Notes: a model not told the origin generated them from the letters alone. Counted from the stretch's first letter, positions 7,380 through 16,491 are shown. The stretch is 64,000 bases of DNA from Cytobacillus citreus (GCF_018343665.1 NZ_JAGYPM010000007.1:1-64000), one strand, 5' to 3'. Translations and numbers: made by a program.

Positions 7380-9287
7380 CTATTGATTAAACGCGTTACG
7401 CCCGCCAACAATTGGCAATGTAATTTCACTGCGAGTTGGAATTACATTAATTTTTGTACCGGCTTTAGGACGAATGGTGTAATCGTAATCGCTAGCGATA
7501 AGAACAATCCCGATCCGATGCCCGGCCTTAAATACATAATCTTTAGGCTGCATTTCCCATTCAAAAGTGTAATCTCTGCCAGGAACTAGTGATTCGGAAC
7601 GATCTGCGGCATGGAGATTTTGTGGATCCACCCAGCCACGCGATACAATTACTGGACTTGCACTACTGTAATCAACGAGCAATGCTGTTAAATTGGCAAC
7701 GGGACGGTCAATACTTGCACGGATGCTGACTTTAGGCGTCCCGCTCAACCGGACCAAATCAGTTAATTCCGGAGTCACATAAGCCAACCGGTTTGAAGAA
7801 TTTAACTCTGGATTGGCAATGAGAGTATTTGCCTTTTTCATTGGATCATCAATGATTGTTTGCGTGTTATGCGGCTGGTTCGGAACAGGATTTAGATGTA
7901 ACGCCCCTAAATCATTTCCCGTGCCTGTTAAATGAAGTCTTGTCGAAACTGTGCCAGGTGCAGGCCAGCTTGTTTCCTTACTCCAAGTTCTGTCCTCACG
8001 CTGAATATCAACAGCTGGCTCATTCATAACCCCATTTTCAATCCCATACAGATAATAGTCAAACCATCTATTTTGTAATTGCGGCCAGTTATTGCCTGAT
8101 GGACTTGAATGGGCACCCTGATGGAGCCACAATCTACGAGGGACATTATTTTCTCCTAATGCTTCCCACCACTGTGCAAATTGTTTTGTCTTAACATTCC
8201 AATCATTCAGCCCGTGAACAACGAGAACACTAGCCTTTAAATTCTTGACATCCTTCACATAATCACGGTGTGCCCAGAATTCACTGTAGTCCCCTGTTTC
8301 TCTGTCTTGTGCAGCTTTTAACTCTGCAATGACATCTTTACATACTTGTGGATTTTTACGAGTTAGGACTGCTTCAGCCATATTGTCTGTATCTTCACCT
8401 TGGTAGCCTCCAGGAGCTATAACTGCTCCGTTTGCACGATAATAGTCATACCAGCTGCTAATTGCTGCAACTGGGATAATAGTTTTTAGTCCATCCACAC
8501 CTGTTGCAGCAACTGCATTTGGTAAGGTCCCATTGTAGGAAGTACCTGTCATCCCAACGTTACCAGTGGACCAATCAGCTGATACCTCTCTCCCATCTCC
8601 TGTATAAGCTTTCGCCCGCCCGTTTAACCAATCAATAACGGATTTTGTACCAAGAATTTCTCGTTCATCGCCCGTTGTTGGACACCCATCCGATTTGCCT
8701 GTCCCAATACTCTCCGCAAGAATAACACCATAACCACGAGGGACATAGTAATTCCCTAAGGAACCAAGATTGGCAGCTTGTCCTTCCACAAGCGCGAATG
8801 GTTTTCCTCCTCGTCCATTCCCGTTACCAGGATGTTTAACAGGATTTAAATCTACATCGACATTAAAGACAGGAACATTTAGAATTCCGGAGCGATACGG
8901 ACTCATCTCATAAATGACTGGTACTTTAACACCTGGTTCCGTTTTTGGACGGTACACTTTAATAGAGACGCGGTCACGTTTCCCATCACTGTCGCTGTCT
9001 ATCTCTGTCTCAACGAATAAGTCTTCAATTATCGCCTCGTCAGTAGAATAGATTGGTTTTGTCATTCCATTTTCTAGTTCAATTCTGGTTGCGTCTGATG
9101 CGGTTTCCGGGATCAGTCCATTTAGTGGCATCCCTTTCCACTCGAGAACCTTTCCCTTGGCTGTTGCTTCTAATGTAGTGGGTAGATTTTGCTCGTTTGT
9201 TGCTTTTACTGTCCAGGAATCTACTCCCGCTAGGAATGTAAGAGATAGAACAGAACATAAACTGATCGACAAAACTTTTTTCCTCAA
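7380..9287 (-). CDS. Secreted X-Pro dipeptidyl-peptidase (S15/CocE family)
   Basis: 635 aa with a signal peptide (KKVLSISLCSVLSLTFLAG). It has an alpha/beta hydrolase domain with nucleophile Ser near 250 in GMTGTSYNG, acid in VVHGLNDWNV and His in LHQGAHSS. The C-terminal beta-sandwich typical of S15/CocE enzymes follows (VRLSGTPKVSIRAS, RDYTFEWEMQPKDYVFKAGHRIGIVLIASDYDYT). It would cleave X-Pro dipeptides from extracellular peptides. The start is TTG 9287 with GAGGGGG upstream. It is large for this region and probably not a cassette gene. CocE-like esterase activity is an alternative. Confidence 0.85.
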   Translation of the reverse strand: MRKKVLSISLCSVLSLTFLAGVDSWTVKATNEQNLPTTLEATAKGKVLEWKGMPLNGLIPETASDATRIELENGMTKPIYSTDEAIIEDLFVETEIDSDSDGKRDRVSIKVYRPKTEPGVKVPVIYEMSPYRSGILNVPVFNVDVDLNPVKHPGNGNGRGGKPFALVEGQAANLGSLGNYYVPRGYGVILAESIGTGKSDGCPTTGDEREILGTKSVIDWLNGRAKAYTGDGREVSADWSTGNVGMTGTSYNGTLPNAVAATGVDGLKTIIPVAAISSWYDYYRANGAVIAPGGYQGEDTDNMAEAVLTRKNPQVCKDVIAELKAAQDRETGDYSEFWAHRDYVKDVKNLKASVLVVHGLNDWNVKTKQFAQWWEALGENNVPRRLWLHQGAHSSPSGNNWPQLQNRWFDYYLYGIENGVMNEPAVDIQREDRTWSKETSWPAPGTVSTRLHLTGTGNDLGALHLNPVPNQPHNTQTIIDDPMKKANTLIANPELNSSNRLAYVTPELTDLVRLSGTPKVSIRASIDRPVANLTALLVDYSSASPVIVSRGWVDPQNLHAADRSESLVPGRDYTFEWEMQPKDYVFKAGHRIGIVLIASDYDYTIRPKAGTKINVIPTRSEITLPIVGGRNAFNQ

Positions 9288-9734
9288 ATTTTTTCCCCCT
9301 CATATTATCGAAATTTCGGCAATTTCCACCAAAATCAATAATATCACTGAATGTTTGTAATTTTTGTATTATTCTGTCAAACATTCATAAACAGGAGAAT
9401 AGTAATGGACTGAAACAATAATTTATAGTCCAAAACCCCTGTTTGGGTTACAGAAAAGCAGGGCTTTTTACGAGTTGTTCCATAAGACTAAAATAGTGTA
9501 CTTGATTAAGAGATTTATAGTTAAATTAATTGCAGAAATCGCATATGCAGACAGGTTTTGCAAATTCCTTTATTTTCTGTCCTCATGAACGCCCCATGAG
9601 GACAATTTTCAATCAATATTTTATATGTCCTTATTTCATCTTTACCATCAACTAAATCCCCCTATAGTTTAAGTACAATCTTTCACAAATACCACACTAG
9701 CATTACCATATAAGATATAGTAATAAATATAAGG

Positions 9735-9814
9735 ATTAATAAGCCAAAGAAATTCTCCATGATTACGTTATCTAAACAATTTTCCTTTCGAGACATGCTT
9801 TGTAGGTGATCTTT
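9735..9814 (-). pseudogene. IS3-family transposase (orfB) fragment
   Basis: The minus strand encodes LQSMSRKENCLDNVIMENFF, the strongly conserved block of IS3/IS150-group orfB (normally QSMSRKGNCxDNAxxENFF) that holds the catalytic Glu. Only about 27 codons remain, and flanking sequence is unrelated. Confidence 0.7.
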
Positions 9815-9967
9815 TAACGTTATTTGATCTTCTTTATTTGTGTAAGGAGTTATTTTATAATCCTCAAGAATGATTTTTAGGTTATCTCTTGGGTCTCCAC
9901 TTTATATATCTATTTTATTAAATCCTCCTGAAAATATATGTTTATACGTTGGTTCTATACCAATTAT

Positions 9968-10140
9968 TAGAATTCTTTCTTGAACAACCCTGCCTCGTTA
10001 ACTTAAGTACATTTTTTACAAATCTATACTGATATTTATTAACTAATTTTCCATTTTTATTTAGAAGGCTTATTCAATAAAGTGGCCCTTTTCATGATGA
10101 AAGGCGCTTTCCTTATTTCAGAAAAGCGCCCTATTCTGGC
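9968..10140. repeat. Array site
   Basis: CTTGAACAACCCTGCCTC-GTTAACTTAAGTAC, then TTCAATAAAGTGGCCC-TTTTCATG and a hairpin GGCGCTTTCC...GAAAAGCGCCC. The second half is nearly the same as 2926-2978. Confidence 0.6.
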
Positions 10141-10154
10141 ACAACACTTTCAAT

Positions 10155-10388
10155 TCACGAAATACTAAATGTAAATGCTAAGGCAAACCAAAATAGAGCA
10201 AATCCGAACTCAGTAAGATATGCTTTGCTGGAATCCTTATGGAGATATTTAGAAATACCGTCAAATACGGAACCGACCCCTACCAGTATGAAGACCCATT
10301 TTATTAAGGCGAAATCAAAACCATTGATAATGCTAAAAACAAATATTATTGCCGTCAATATTGCGATTACAACTCTAACAATTATCAT
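10155..10388 (-). CDS. Small hypothetical membrane protein
   Basis: 77 aa, mostly hydrophobic: helices at about residues 3-22, 27-45 and 58-76, separated by a basic loop with KYLHKDSSKA. The family is unknown. The ATG at 10388 has only a weak AAGGG far upstream. The IS21 copy at 10432 has inserted 43 bp upstream of its start, between the gene and its array site (now at 13033), so expression may depend on the IS. Confidence 0.6.
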   Translation of the reverse strand: MIIVRVVIAILTAIIFVFSIINGFDFALIKWVFILVGVGSVFDGISKYLHKDSSKAYLTEFGFALFWFALAFTFSIS

Positions 10389-10467
10389 TGGCTTTGTAAT
10401 TTTCCCTTTTTCTTTTTGAAAAAAGACCCCTTGTGACCGTCAAGTAAAATTGAACACATTTTGCTAA

Positions 10468-11232
10468 TTAATTTTGAACACTTTCACTTCCAAAAATGGA
10501 AGTTCGGTGCTTCATTCGGTAGCTATCATTATTTAAGTGAATAACTTCTGCTCGATGAATGATTCTATCCAAAATGGCAGTGGTAATACTTGCATCACCC
10601 ATTAACTCTCCCCAATCACTAGGTGACTTATTTGAAGTAAGAATGATCGAAGCGTTGTTATATAAGTCGTTAATAAGATGGAAAAACAGATTCGCTTCGC
10701 GCTGATCCATCGCCATAAACATCAGATCATCTATCACAACTAAGTCTGAACTTCGAATCCTTTTCATCCTTGTCTGTGATTTACGAGTAATTTCTTCTGT
10801 TTTTAATGTGTGTATCAACTCTCCCATTGAAGTAAATACAACTTTAAAACCTTGTTTTATTGCCTCTATACCTAACCCAATTGCCAGGTGGGTTTTCCCC
10901 GCACCTGGCGGTCCAAGTAATATGATATTAAATAATTGTTCAATCCAAGTTAACTCTTTAAGTTGATTAAGTTGCTTTTTACTTAATGATTCCTGTTCAC
11001 CTAGATTAAAGTCATTCAGTGTTTTATGATACGGAAACGTAGCCCATTTAAGGCGTTTTTCTATTTGTTTTTCTTCCCGACGTTTTTGCTCATACGTTAA
11101 TATTTCTAAAAGAAAAGTAGTATAAGAATCTTCGTTTGTTTCTGCTGCTTTGATTAGTTTAGATATTTCATTGGATGTTTCCGTTAAACGCAATGTTTTT
11201 AATAACTGTTGTACCTGGTATAGCTGGCTCAC
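10468..11232 (-). CDS. istB: IS21 transposition helper ATPase
   Basis: 254 aa, DnaC-like AAA+ ATPase: Walker A GPPGAGKTHLA, Walker B LVVIDDLMFMA, sensor region IILTSNKSPSDWGE. It assembles on target DNA and activates the IstA transposase. The start overlaps the istA stop by 4 nt (ATGA), showing translational coupling. Length is normal for the family and no defect is visible. Confidence 0.95.
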   Translation of the reverse strand: MSQLYQVQQLLKTLRLTETSNEISKLIKAAETNEDSYTTFLLEILTYEQKRREEKQIEKRLKWATFPYHKTLNDFNLGEQESLSKKQLNQLKELTWIEQLFNIILLGPPGAGKTHLAIGLGIEAIKQGFKVVFTSMGELIHTLKTEEITRKSQTRMKRIRSSDLVVIDDLMFMAMDQREANLFFHLINDLYNNASIILTSNKSPSDWGELMGDASITTAILDRIIHRAEVIHLNNDSYRMKHRTSIFGSESVQN

Positions 11233-12815
11233 CGTATTTCACCAGCCAATACTGAAACATATCCATCCATTCCTCGTGTTCCCGGCTTCGTTAACATTTT
11301 CGATTCATGAAAGCCATGGAGTGTTTTTATTGTTTCATCATTATCAGTAGGTGCTGTACTGTTCACTTGTCGTTGACGGTCTAGGTACCGAACCATATCG
11401 ATAAAATCTGTTGCACAAAATAGTTTCTGATTCACACATTCTTTAAGTGCTTCATTTAATAAGGTATTTTCGTACTTCTTTATCTCTCTAGATATGAGTT
11501 GAAGCTGATCCCTAATGTAACGTGGGTATGCATTTTTTACTGACTCTAGAAAGGAAAGTGCGATATCGAGATTATCAAATTGTTCTGCGACTGTTTGAAT
11601 ATATACGTCTATTCCTTTTGTTCGATCTCGAGTATGTTGCCTGTCTTGAATCAGTTTACCTTTTTCTTGAGAAACACTATGCTTGGCCACTAATTCCCCA
11701 GTTTCAGGATCGCAGATTACTAAATAACCGTCGTCTGTCTCAGAAATTGCTACTTGTGGGTACTTTCCAAATGTTCCGAGAGGTACGGAATAGCGATTAG
11801 AGTTATACCGAATCGTATTGTCCTTTCGAACGGTTCTTGTTATACTAGAGTCGAATTGGTTTTTACTATCGATAGGGAATCTATTGGTAGATTCAGAGAT
11901 GGGTCGTAAGTGTTGCTTTTCGAGGAGAAACACATCGACTGGTCTCTTTTTTGTTGTATTATGAATCTTATAGTTCCCTGTACGCTTAAGCCATGCCATT
12001 CCTTCTTCGTTCCACTTATCGATACCACGATAGATACGGTGTTTGGCAAAGTTATCTTTTACATAACCAACTACATTTTCTATTTTGCCTTTACTTTCTG
12101 GATCTGCTTTTCTACATACCCAAATCGTTAATTTACGTTCTTCTCTGTATGCTTGAAACTCTCTGGTAAGAATTAAATCCCCTCCATTTTCACTAACAAC
12201 GATGAGTGCATCTTGGTCGTATACTAGTTCACTAGGAATACCTCCAAAGTATTGAAACGCATTTTCGTGAGCTCGTATAACGTCAGTAGTAGTGAAAGGT
12301 CTATCAAGCCACTCTTTGTACTTGTACCTTGAATGAGAAAGGACAAATGCTATAAAACGAAGTTTTACTTCCTTGCCACTCTCTGTACGCTGGACGGTTT
12401 GTCCAAAATCTACTTGTATTTGCTCTCCCATTGGTGGGTCAGGAACTGCCTCATATTCTCGGGGGCTAGCTTCTTTAGAAATATTATATTCTTTACGCAA
12501 TTCCCTTACATATGCTCTGACTGTGCTCTCGGCAATATCTGTTACTTGCCGTTTTTCTTGTAACCAATCAAAAACTTGTGCAGCCGTCATATCAGGATAA
12601 TTATACAACCATGAGAGTATCTTTCCCTTGTGAGTATCTAGCTTTTTCTTCCTGCTTTGTTGTTGAACAACCCACTCACTCATTTCCCCAGGAGACCTTT
12701 CTAAATAACGATAAACCGTCGTTCTAGAAACACCTAATTTCTTTGCAATTTTAGCCTTACTAAAGCCTCTCTTTAACAACTGATGAATTTCCATATACAT
12801 TTGCCACTTATCCAC
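11229..12815 (-). CDS. istA: IS21 transposase
   Basis: 528 aa. N-terminal helix-turn-helix (KAKIAKKLGVSRTTVYRYLE), second DNA-binding part, then an RNase H-fold DDE integrase core: Asp in QVDFGQTVQ, Asp in ELVYDQDALIV, Glu in DPESKGKIENVVGYVK. A C-terminal domain with the IS21-typical RYSVPLGTFGKYPQV stretch follows. It cuts and joins the IS ends. The ATG at 12815 follows GGAG. Confidence 0.95.
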   Translation of the reverse strand: MDKWQMYMEIHQLLKRGFSKAKIAKKLGVSRTTVYRYLERSPGEMSEWVVQQQSRKKKLDTHKGKILSWLYNYPDMTAAQVFDWLQEKRQVTDIAESTVRAYVRELRKEYNISKEASPREYEAVPDPPMGEQIQVDFGQTVQRTESGKEVKLRFIAFVLSHSRYKYKEWLDRPFTTTDVIRAHENAFQYFGGIPSELVYDQDALIVVSENGGDLILTREFQAYREERKLTIWVCRKADPESKGKIENVVGYVKDNFAKHRIYRGIDKWNEEGMAWLKRTGNYKIHNTTKKRPVDVFLLEKQHLRPISESTNRFPIDSKNQFDSSITRTVRKDNTIRYNSNRYSVPLGTFGKYPQVAISETDDGYLVICDPETGELVAKHSVSQEKGKLIQDRQHTRDRTKGIDVYIQTVAEQFDNLDIALSFLESVKNAYPRYIRDQLQLISREIKKYENTLLNEALKECVNQKLFCATDFIDMVRYLDRQRQVNSTAPTDNDETIKTLHGFHESKMLTKPGTRGMDGYVSVLAGEIR

Positions 12816-13032
12816 CTTTTACTCCTCCACACTGATGTAAATTTCAAGATTCTATCATTTATCATACAGTGTCAGAGAACTATTTTTAATAATCGGGAGA
12901 GAAGGGACCATTTTCCATTGGAGGATCGTCCATAGGCCATCCCCAAATGAAAACCCAACACCCCCACTGGAAAATAAGTGTTCATTCTTATCTAGCAGAA
13001 ACTGTCTACTTTAGTTTATCAGTCACACCCCT

Positions 13033-13192
13033 ATATAAAGCGCCCCCTTAGTTGTGAATTTTCCCCACTAATGCAATATGTCTTGTTAAACAAAATGGCC
13101 CGATTGTTGAATAGTGGAAAATGAGAAAAGTTGCAAAAATACACCTTATTTATTGTACTAAAGCACACGTTAGTTTAAGTACACCCCTTCAC
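13033..13192. repeat. Array sites upstream of the GNAT cassette
   Basis: Three cores: AAAGCGCCCCC-TTAGTTGTG (the site cut off from its gene by the IS21), GTTAAACAAAATGGCCC-GATTGTTGAATAG (type B), and TGTACTAAAGCACAC-GTTAGTTTAAGTAC followed by TTCACAATC (type A). The last two recur before the second GNAT copy at 28350-28460. Confidence 0.65.
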
Positions 13193-13974
13193 AATCTGTT
13201 GATAGTTAAACACAATTAAGCATCTTCCCAATAGAATTATTTAATAAAAAAGAGGTAAGACAATCAGTATTTTTTCTCTAATAAATATATCAACCTTTCT
13301 TTTACTGACTCCCATTCACTATCGATAATACTGTAAAATATATTGTCGTGAATGGTACCGTCTGCCTTTACCCTATGTTTACGAAAAGTTCCCTCTTTTG
13401 TTGCCCCTATTCGTTCAACTGCTTTTTGAGAACGTAAGTTTTGTCCACTAACTGAAAATTGAACGCGAATTACTTTTAATTCTTCAAAACAATACTTAAG
13501 TAATAAAGATTTACATTCTGTGTTTACCTTTGTTTTCCAAACTTCTGGAGAAAGCCAGGTCCAACCTATTTCCACATTACGATTTACTTTATCAATATCG
13601 CCAATACGAGTTGTACCTATTACTTGCCCTGTCAGTTTATCCTTAACAATAAAAGATATTTGTTTACCGTCCTTTTTATTGTTAACAGCTATCATTATTA
13701 TTTGTTCTAAATCCTCCACTGTGTTAACTTCTCGCCAGGTATATTTCCATACGTCAGGACTTTTTAAAGCTTCAAATAATAGTTCCTTATACTTCATCTC
13801 GAGAGGAATAAGAGAAATTGTATTTCCTTCTAGAGATATATCTGTTTCAATTATCATAGAAATAATGTCTCCCTTTTTAAGTAAATAGTAAAATAGCTTT
13901 TGTACCTATTAATTCCATACGAAAAAGGATTACTCCTCCTTGAAAGTTCTAATTCTTCTTAAACTATACTGCCC
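13093..13974. repeat. Duplicated cassette, copy 1 (882 bp)
   Basis: Collinear without any gap and nearly identical to 28359-29240. Identity starts at AAATGGCCCG in a type B core and stops exactly after ACTGCCC in the next type A core; beyond that the copies diverge (TTTACTTC versus GTTAGTGA). The unit therefore runs from core to core. Confidence 0.9.
13264..13857 (-). CDS. GNAT N-acetyltransferase (RimJ/L-like), copy 1
   Basis: 197 aa. The GNAT fold is seen in the N-terminal strand (ISLIPLEMKYKELLFEAL), the central strand (QISFIVKDKLTGQVIGTTRI), the acceptor segment (NVEIGWTWLSPEVWKT) and the acetyl-CoA pyrophosphate loop region (VSGQNLRSQKAVERIGATKEG). The RimJ/RimL-like subgroup often acetylates protein N-termini or small amines; the substrate is unknown. 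AAGGGAG lies 11 nt before the ATG. An identical protein is encoded at 28530-29123 because the entire cassette is duplicated. Confidence 0.92.
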   Translation of the reverse strand: MIIETDISLEGNTISLIPLEMKYKELLFEALKSPDVWKYTWREVNTVEDLEQIIMIAVNNKKDGKQISFIVKDKLTGQVIGTTRIGDIDKVNRNVEIGWTWLSPEVWKTKVNTECKSLLLKYCFEELKVIRVQFSVSGQNLRSQKAVERIGATKEGTFRKHRVKADGTIHDNIFYSIIDSEWESVKERLIYLLEKKY

Positions 13975-14032
13975 TTTACTTCAATAAGCAAAAGAGCAAT
14001 CCCTTTTTATTAAAGGATCGCACTTGTTAGTT
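13950..14032. repeat. Array site, paired A cores
   Basis: CTTAAACTATACTGCCC-TTTACTTCAATAAG, a hairpin AGCAATCCC...AAAGGATCGC, then GCACTT-GTTAGTTAAAAAAG. The same design, with the same AGCAATCCCTTTTTATT arm, recurs at 45283-45356. The outer arms TTAAACTA and TTAGTTAA are complementary. Confidence 0.65.
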
Positions 14033-14051
14033 AAAAAAGATATTTCATTTA

Positions 14052-14411
14052 TTAATTCGCTTTAAGGATGTCTAAATGCTTCCTTGTACAAATTAAATCT
14101 ATTTTCTTATTTCCTTTTGTGTATAAAACCGAAGCACCTTGTCTTTCTCCCTTTTTCCATCCATTGATTTTAATGACCAATTCATATCCAAAAGGTATAC
14201 CATTTTCCTCTGATGCTGTTGACCAATCATAACTTTTCGTTACATCATTTCCCTTGATTAATTCAGCATTCCGAGGGACTGGGAAGTTATATAAATTCTC
14301 TGATGGTAGATATAGAAATAACAAAATGAAATAATAAATAACTCCACCGACCAAGGGCGTGGCTATGGCTATTGTCCAACCAATCAATTTCTTCCTAACT
14401 TGATTTTTCAA
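14052..14411 (-). CDS. Hypothetical membrane-anchored protein
   Basis: 119 aa with one N-terminal membrane helix (IAIATPLVGGVIYYFILLFL), then an outside domain of about 80 residues (SYDWSTASEENGIPFGYELV, KIDLICTRKH). TTG 14411 is preferred as start because AGGAGG lies 6 nt upstream. I do not recognise the family. It is a cassette gene between array sites. Confidence 0.65.
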   Translation of the reverse strand: MKNQVRKKLIGWTIAIATPLVGGVIYYFILLFLYLPSENLYNFPVPRNAELIKGNDVTKSYDWSTASEENGIPFGYELVIKINGWKKGERQGASVLYTKGNKKIDLICTRKHLDILKAN

Positions 14412-14457
14412 TAGAAACCTCCTGTTAAACGACCTGATATTTACTCATTCTCCATCC

Positions 14458-14552
14458 TTTTTTGTAATTCCTTCATCAACTATCCTGCTCGTTACTTCAA
14501 TAAGAAAAGCTGCCGAAAATGACAGCTGATCTTTAACTCTTGCCCCCGTTAG
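14458..14552. repeat. Array site interrupted by a MITE-like element
   Basis: CATCAACTATCCTGCTC-GTTACTTCAATAAG, hairpin AAGCTGCC...GACAGCT, then TTTAACTCTTGCCCCC-GTTAG. The stretch 14480-14552 repeats 30673-30735 almost base for base. At 30736 the gene follows directly, while here a 197-bp element follows GTTAG. Confidence 0.7.
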
Positions 14553-14749
14553 CCATCCATGCAGCACAAAATAATGCTGCACCACAGAGAATGAAAATGG
14601 TTAAGAGGAGTCATACTGATATTGACCTTAATCCAGTCCACCGTAATCCATAGACTCATTAATGTACTCTCTCCTCTTTTTTTAACGATCGAGCAGGGTC
14701 TTTTTAAGTGTTGTCATTTTTCTTTTCTTGAAGAAATTTATTTTCATGG
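14553..14749. mobile_element. MITE-like element, copy 1
   Basis: A 197-bp block starting CCATCCATGCAGCAC and ending TTATTTTCATGG, inserted right after GTTAG of a core and followed by TAG. The uninterrupted equivalent at 30731 shows what the site looked like before, implying a 3-bp TAG duplication. It contains a GCAGCA/TGCTGC hairpin. A second copy is at 51343-51541 and a diverged piece at about 49947. There is no coding capacity. Confidence 0.7.
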
Positions 14750-15031
14750 TAGTTTAAAATCTCACTTAATTCTTCCCTTGAATTCTTGTTCTTAATTTTA
14801 TATACACCATCCCTTTTATCACTTTCAAACAAGTCGAAATTACGACCAATTTTTTCCAAATCCTAATGACTTCAGTAGTTCCATCTTCATACATTAAAAT
14901 TAATTTATAGTTTTCGTGATAATCCTTCTTATATGCAATCTTTTGGTGTTTTCCCTTGTTTAATATCTTGGTTATTTGCTTGATTCTATCATTGTCATCA
15001 ATTATTATTACTTCGCCAAAACTTCCATTCG
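14750..15031 (-). pseudogene. Decayed copy of the gene at 30732-31133
   Basis: About 280 bp almost identical to the 3' two thirds of the minus-strand gene at 30732. It carries a one-base deletion in the run near 14850 that shifts the frame, has lost its stop codon to the MITE-like insertion, and is fused near 15031 to an unrelated acetyltransferase fragment. Confidence 0.85.
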
Positions 15032-15214
15032 CACCTTGATTTCTGTTTTAGTAATTTCAGGCATACTTTGAAATAATGGTAACCAAAGTTTAAATTCATT
15101 AATTGAAGCTCTTATTGCAGCATTAACTGTTTCACCATCGCCAGCCATCGGAATTCTTAAGTACAATCTCTTAGTATCGATTTTAGTTGGGATTTCTAAT
15201 AATAATGGATTCAT
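15032..15214 (-). pseudogene. N-terminal fragment of a GNAT acetyltransferase
   Basis: Begins MNPLLLEIPTKIDTKRLYLR with AGGAG upstream, the usual start of RimJ/L-type acetyltransferases of Bacilli. It breaks off after about 58 residues (QSMPEITKTEI) where the neighbouring pseudogene begins, and ends in foreign frame at 15008. It lacks the acetyl-CoA site, so it is not functional. Confidence 0.75.
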
Positions 15215-15260
15215 TGGTTTCTGCTCCTATACTATTTATTAAAATTTACATTTCAGTAAC

Positions 15261-15389
15261 TTAAATATATAGTTCTAAATCCAAAAGCTTTATTTTATTT
15301 ACGGACATAAGTGTTTCTCCACTCATATTTTTTGGAACCATATGATAAATGGATTTAATGAAATCTCCCCCTTTATCGTACTTTTTCAT
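15261..15389 (-). pseudogene. Short hypothetical fragment
   Basis: 42 codons reading MKKYDKGGDFIKSIYHMVPK, then 22 more. It looks like the start of a longer cytoplasmic protein that has been cut off. No clear ribosome binding site precedes it. The family is not recognised. Confidence 0.35.
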
Positions 15390-15469
15390 AATTCTATTTT
15401 CAGTTATATTAGTCCTTCTTATTGACCTATATTGCCAGCACAATAAAAAAGACCGACTAAATAGTCGAT

Positions 15470-15506
15470 CATGTTATGCAACTAACGCACCCGTTAGCTT
15501 AATAAA
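15470..15506. repeat. Array core, type A
   Basis: GCAACTAACGCACCC-GTTAGCTTAATA, one of the most symmetric cores (AACTAACG ... CGTTAG-TT). A small hairpin GACCGACTA/TAGTCGATC lies just before it (15452-15470). Confidence 0.65.
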
Positions 15507-16077
15507 TACATACCTCTAATTTTGGAACTAACTCTTTGTATTTAATAAAAAAATCTCTAATAGGTAGAATAGCGAAATATGAAGAGACTTGAGCATCAGC
15601 TAGTAAACATTCATCATAAATTAAACTAATATTCAAGTCCTTTTTTGGTTTTATCCCTCTTTGAACTAGCGATTTTGCCAAATCAGCATATAATGTATGC
15701 CCCATATCATCAATAGACCTTTCTATTGAAAAACGACCTGCAAAGCTATTCCACCACACTTTGAATATTTTATAAATCTCATTAAAATTCTTTAAACTAT
15801 CTGTATCAATTACAAACAACCTTTGATAAAATAAATCCTTTTCTTCATAAAATGTTCTTTCATGGTTTTTATTATCATCAAATATTTATTGTGAAATCTC
15901 ATTCCACAGTTCTTCATACTTTAATTCAAAGTCTTCTTTAAACGCTATTCTTGTTGAAAAATAAGGAAACCTCAAATCCTCATCATTTCGACGTTGATTT
16001 AGAAAATTATTTTGTATGTAAATCAAAAAGTTCAAAGTAATGGATGAATCTGTCTTCATTATTAATGAATTTTCCAA
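15499..16077 (-). pseudogene. Hypothetical cassette gene split by an in-frame stop
   Basis: Reading starts at TTG 16077 (AGGGAGTG upstream), encodes 63 residues, meets a TAA at 15886-15888 and continues in the same frame through YEEKDLFYQRLFVIDTDS to the stop at 15499. Read through, the product would be about 192 aa, soluble, with an aromatic-rich middle (FKVWWNSFAGRF). I do not recognise it. One base change explains the interruption; two separate short proteins are less likely because the second part lacks a ribosome binding site. Confidence 0.55.
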
Positions 16078-16142
16078 ATTTTACACTCCCTTCGGTTAAT
16101 GTCATTATTTCAATATTTAATGAAATACTCAATCATTTCTTC

Positions 16143-16385
16143 TTCAACTCTTCTGCCTTGTTACTTTAAGTACAAAACTTCACAATCTTTTTTAAGCTCT
16201 ATCATACATATCTAATTTTCTTTAAAGTGTTATTCAATTAACTTGCCCTAACATAAAAAAAGAGCGTAATTCTTGCTGCAGAATTGCGCCCTTTAATGGA
16301 ATAACTAAAATCTGACCTCACTCATAATATCACTTAATTCTTATTTAACTAACGCCCCCTATAGTTTAAGTGTATTCCTTCACAA
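16143..16385. repeat. Compound array site
   Basis: TTCAACTCTTCTGCCTT-GTTACTTTAAGTAC + TTCACAATC; TTCAATTAACTTGCCCTAACAT with hairpin GTAATTCTTGC/GCAGAATTGCGCCC; TTTAACTAACGCCCCC-TATAGTTTAAGTG + TTCACAAAC. The middle hairpin block is shared with 31290-31345. Confidence 0.6.
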
Positions 16386-16430
16386 ACTCCCACTTAATAA
16401 TCCTTACAAAAAATAAAATAATTTCATTCA

Positions 16431-16459
16431 TTGACAACTATACCGTCCAGACGGTACAG
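16431..16459 (+). promoter_or_regulatory. Promoter with embedded TetR operator
   Basis: -35 TTGACA (16431-16436), 17-bp spacer, -10 TACAGT (16454-16459). The perfect palindrome TACCGTC-CA-GACGGTA (16441-16456) fills the spacer, so repressor binding would block RNA polymerase. AAGGAGG and ATG follow at 16480-16494. Confidence 0.85.
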
Positions 16460-16491
16460 TAAATGTAACAAGTAATCAAGGAGGATTTTGG

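Larger units (their letters stand above)
9288..10154. other. Gene-free stretch with hairpins and debris
   Basis: Holds a terminator-like hairpin at 9432-9470 (AAAACCCCTG...GCAGGGCTTTT), a perfect 9-bp hairpin GTCCTCATG/CATGAGGAC at 9579-9603, array cores near 9655 (CCCCCTATAGTTTAAGTAC, TTTCACAA) and 9970-10140, and an IS3 transposase fragment. No intact gene was found. Confidence 0.5.
10432..13027 (-). mobile_element. Complete IS21-family insertion sequence
   Basis: About 2.6 kb carrying istA and istB. Ends TGTGACCGTCAAG (10432) and, inverted, TGTGACTGATAAAC (13027) share TGTGAC. Inner GTTCA/TGAAC motifs recur near each end (AATTGAACAC at 10447; GTGTTCATTC at about 12980). It is flanked by the direct repeat CCCCT at 10427-10431 and 13028-13032, a 5-bp target duplication. 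It appears intact. Confidence 0.85.
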
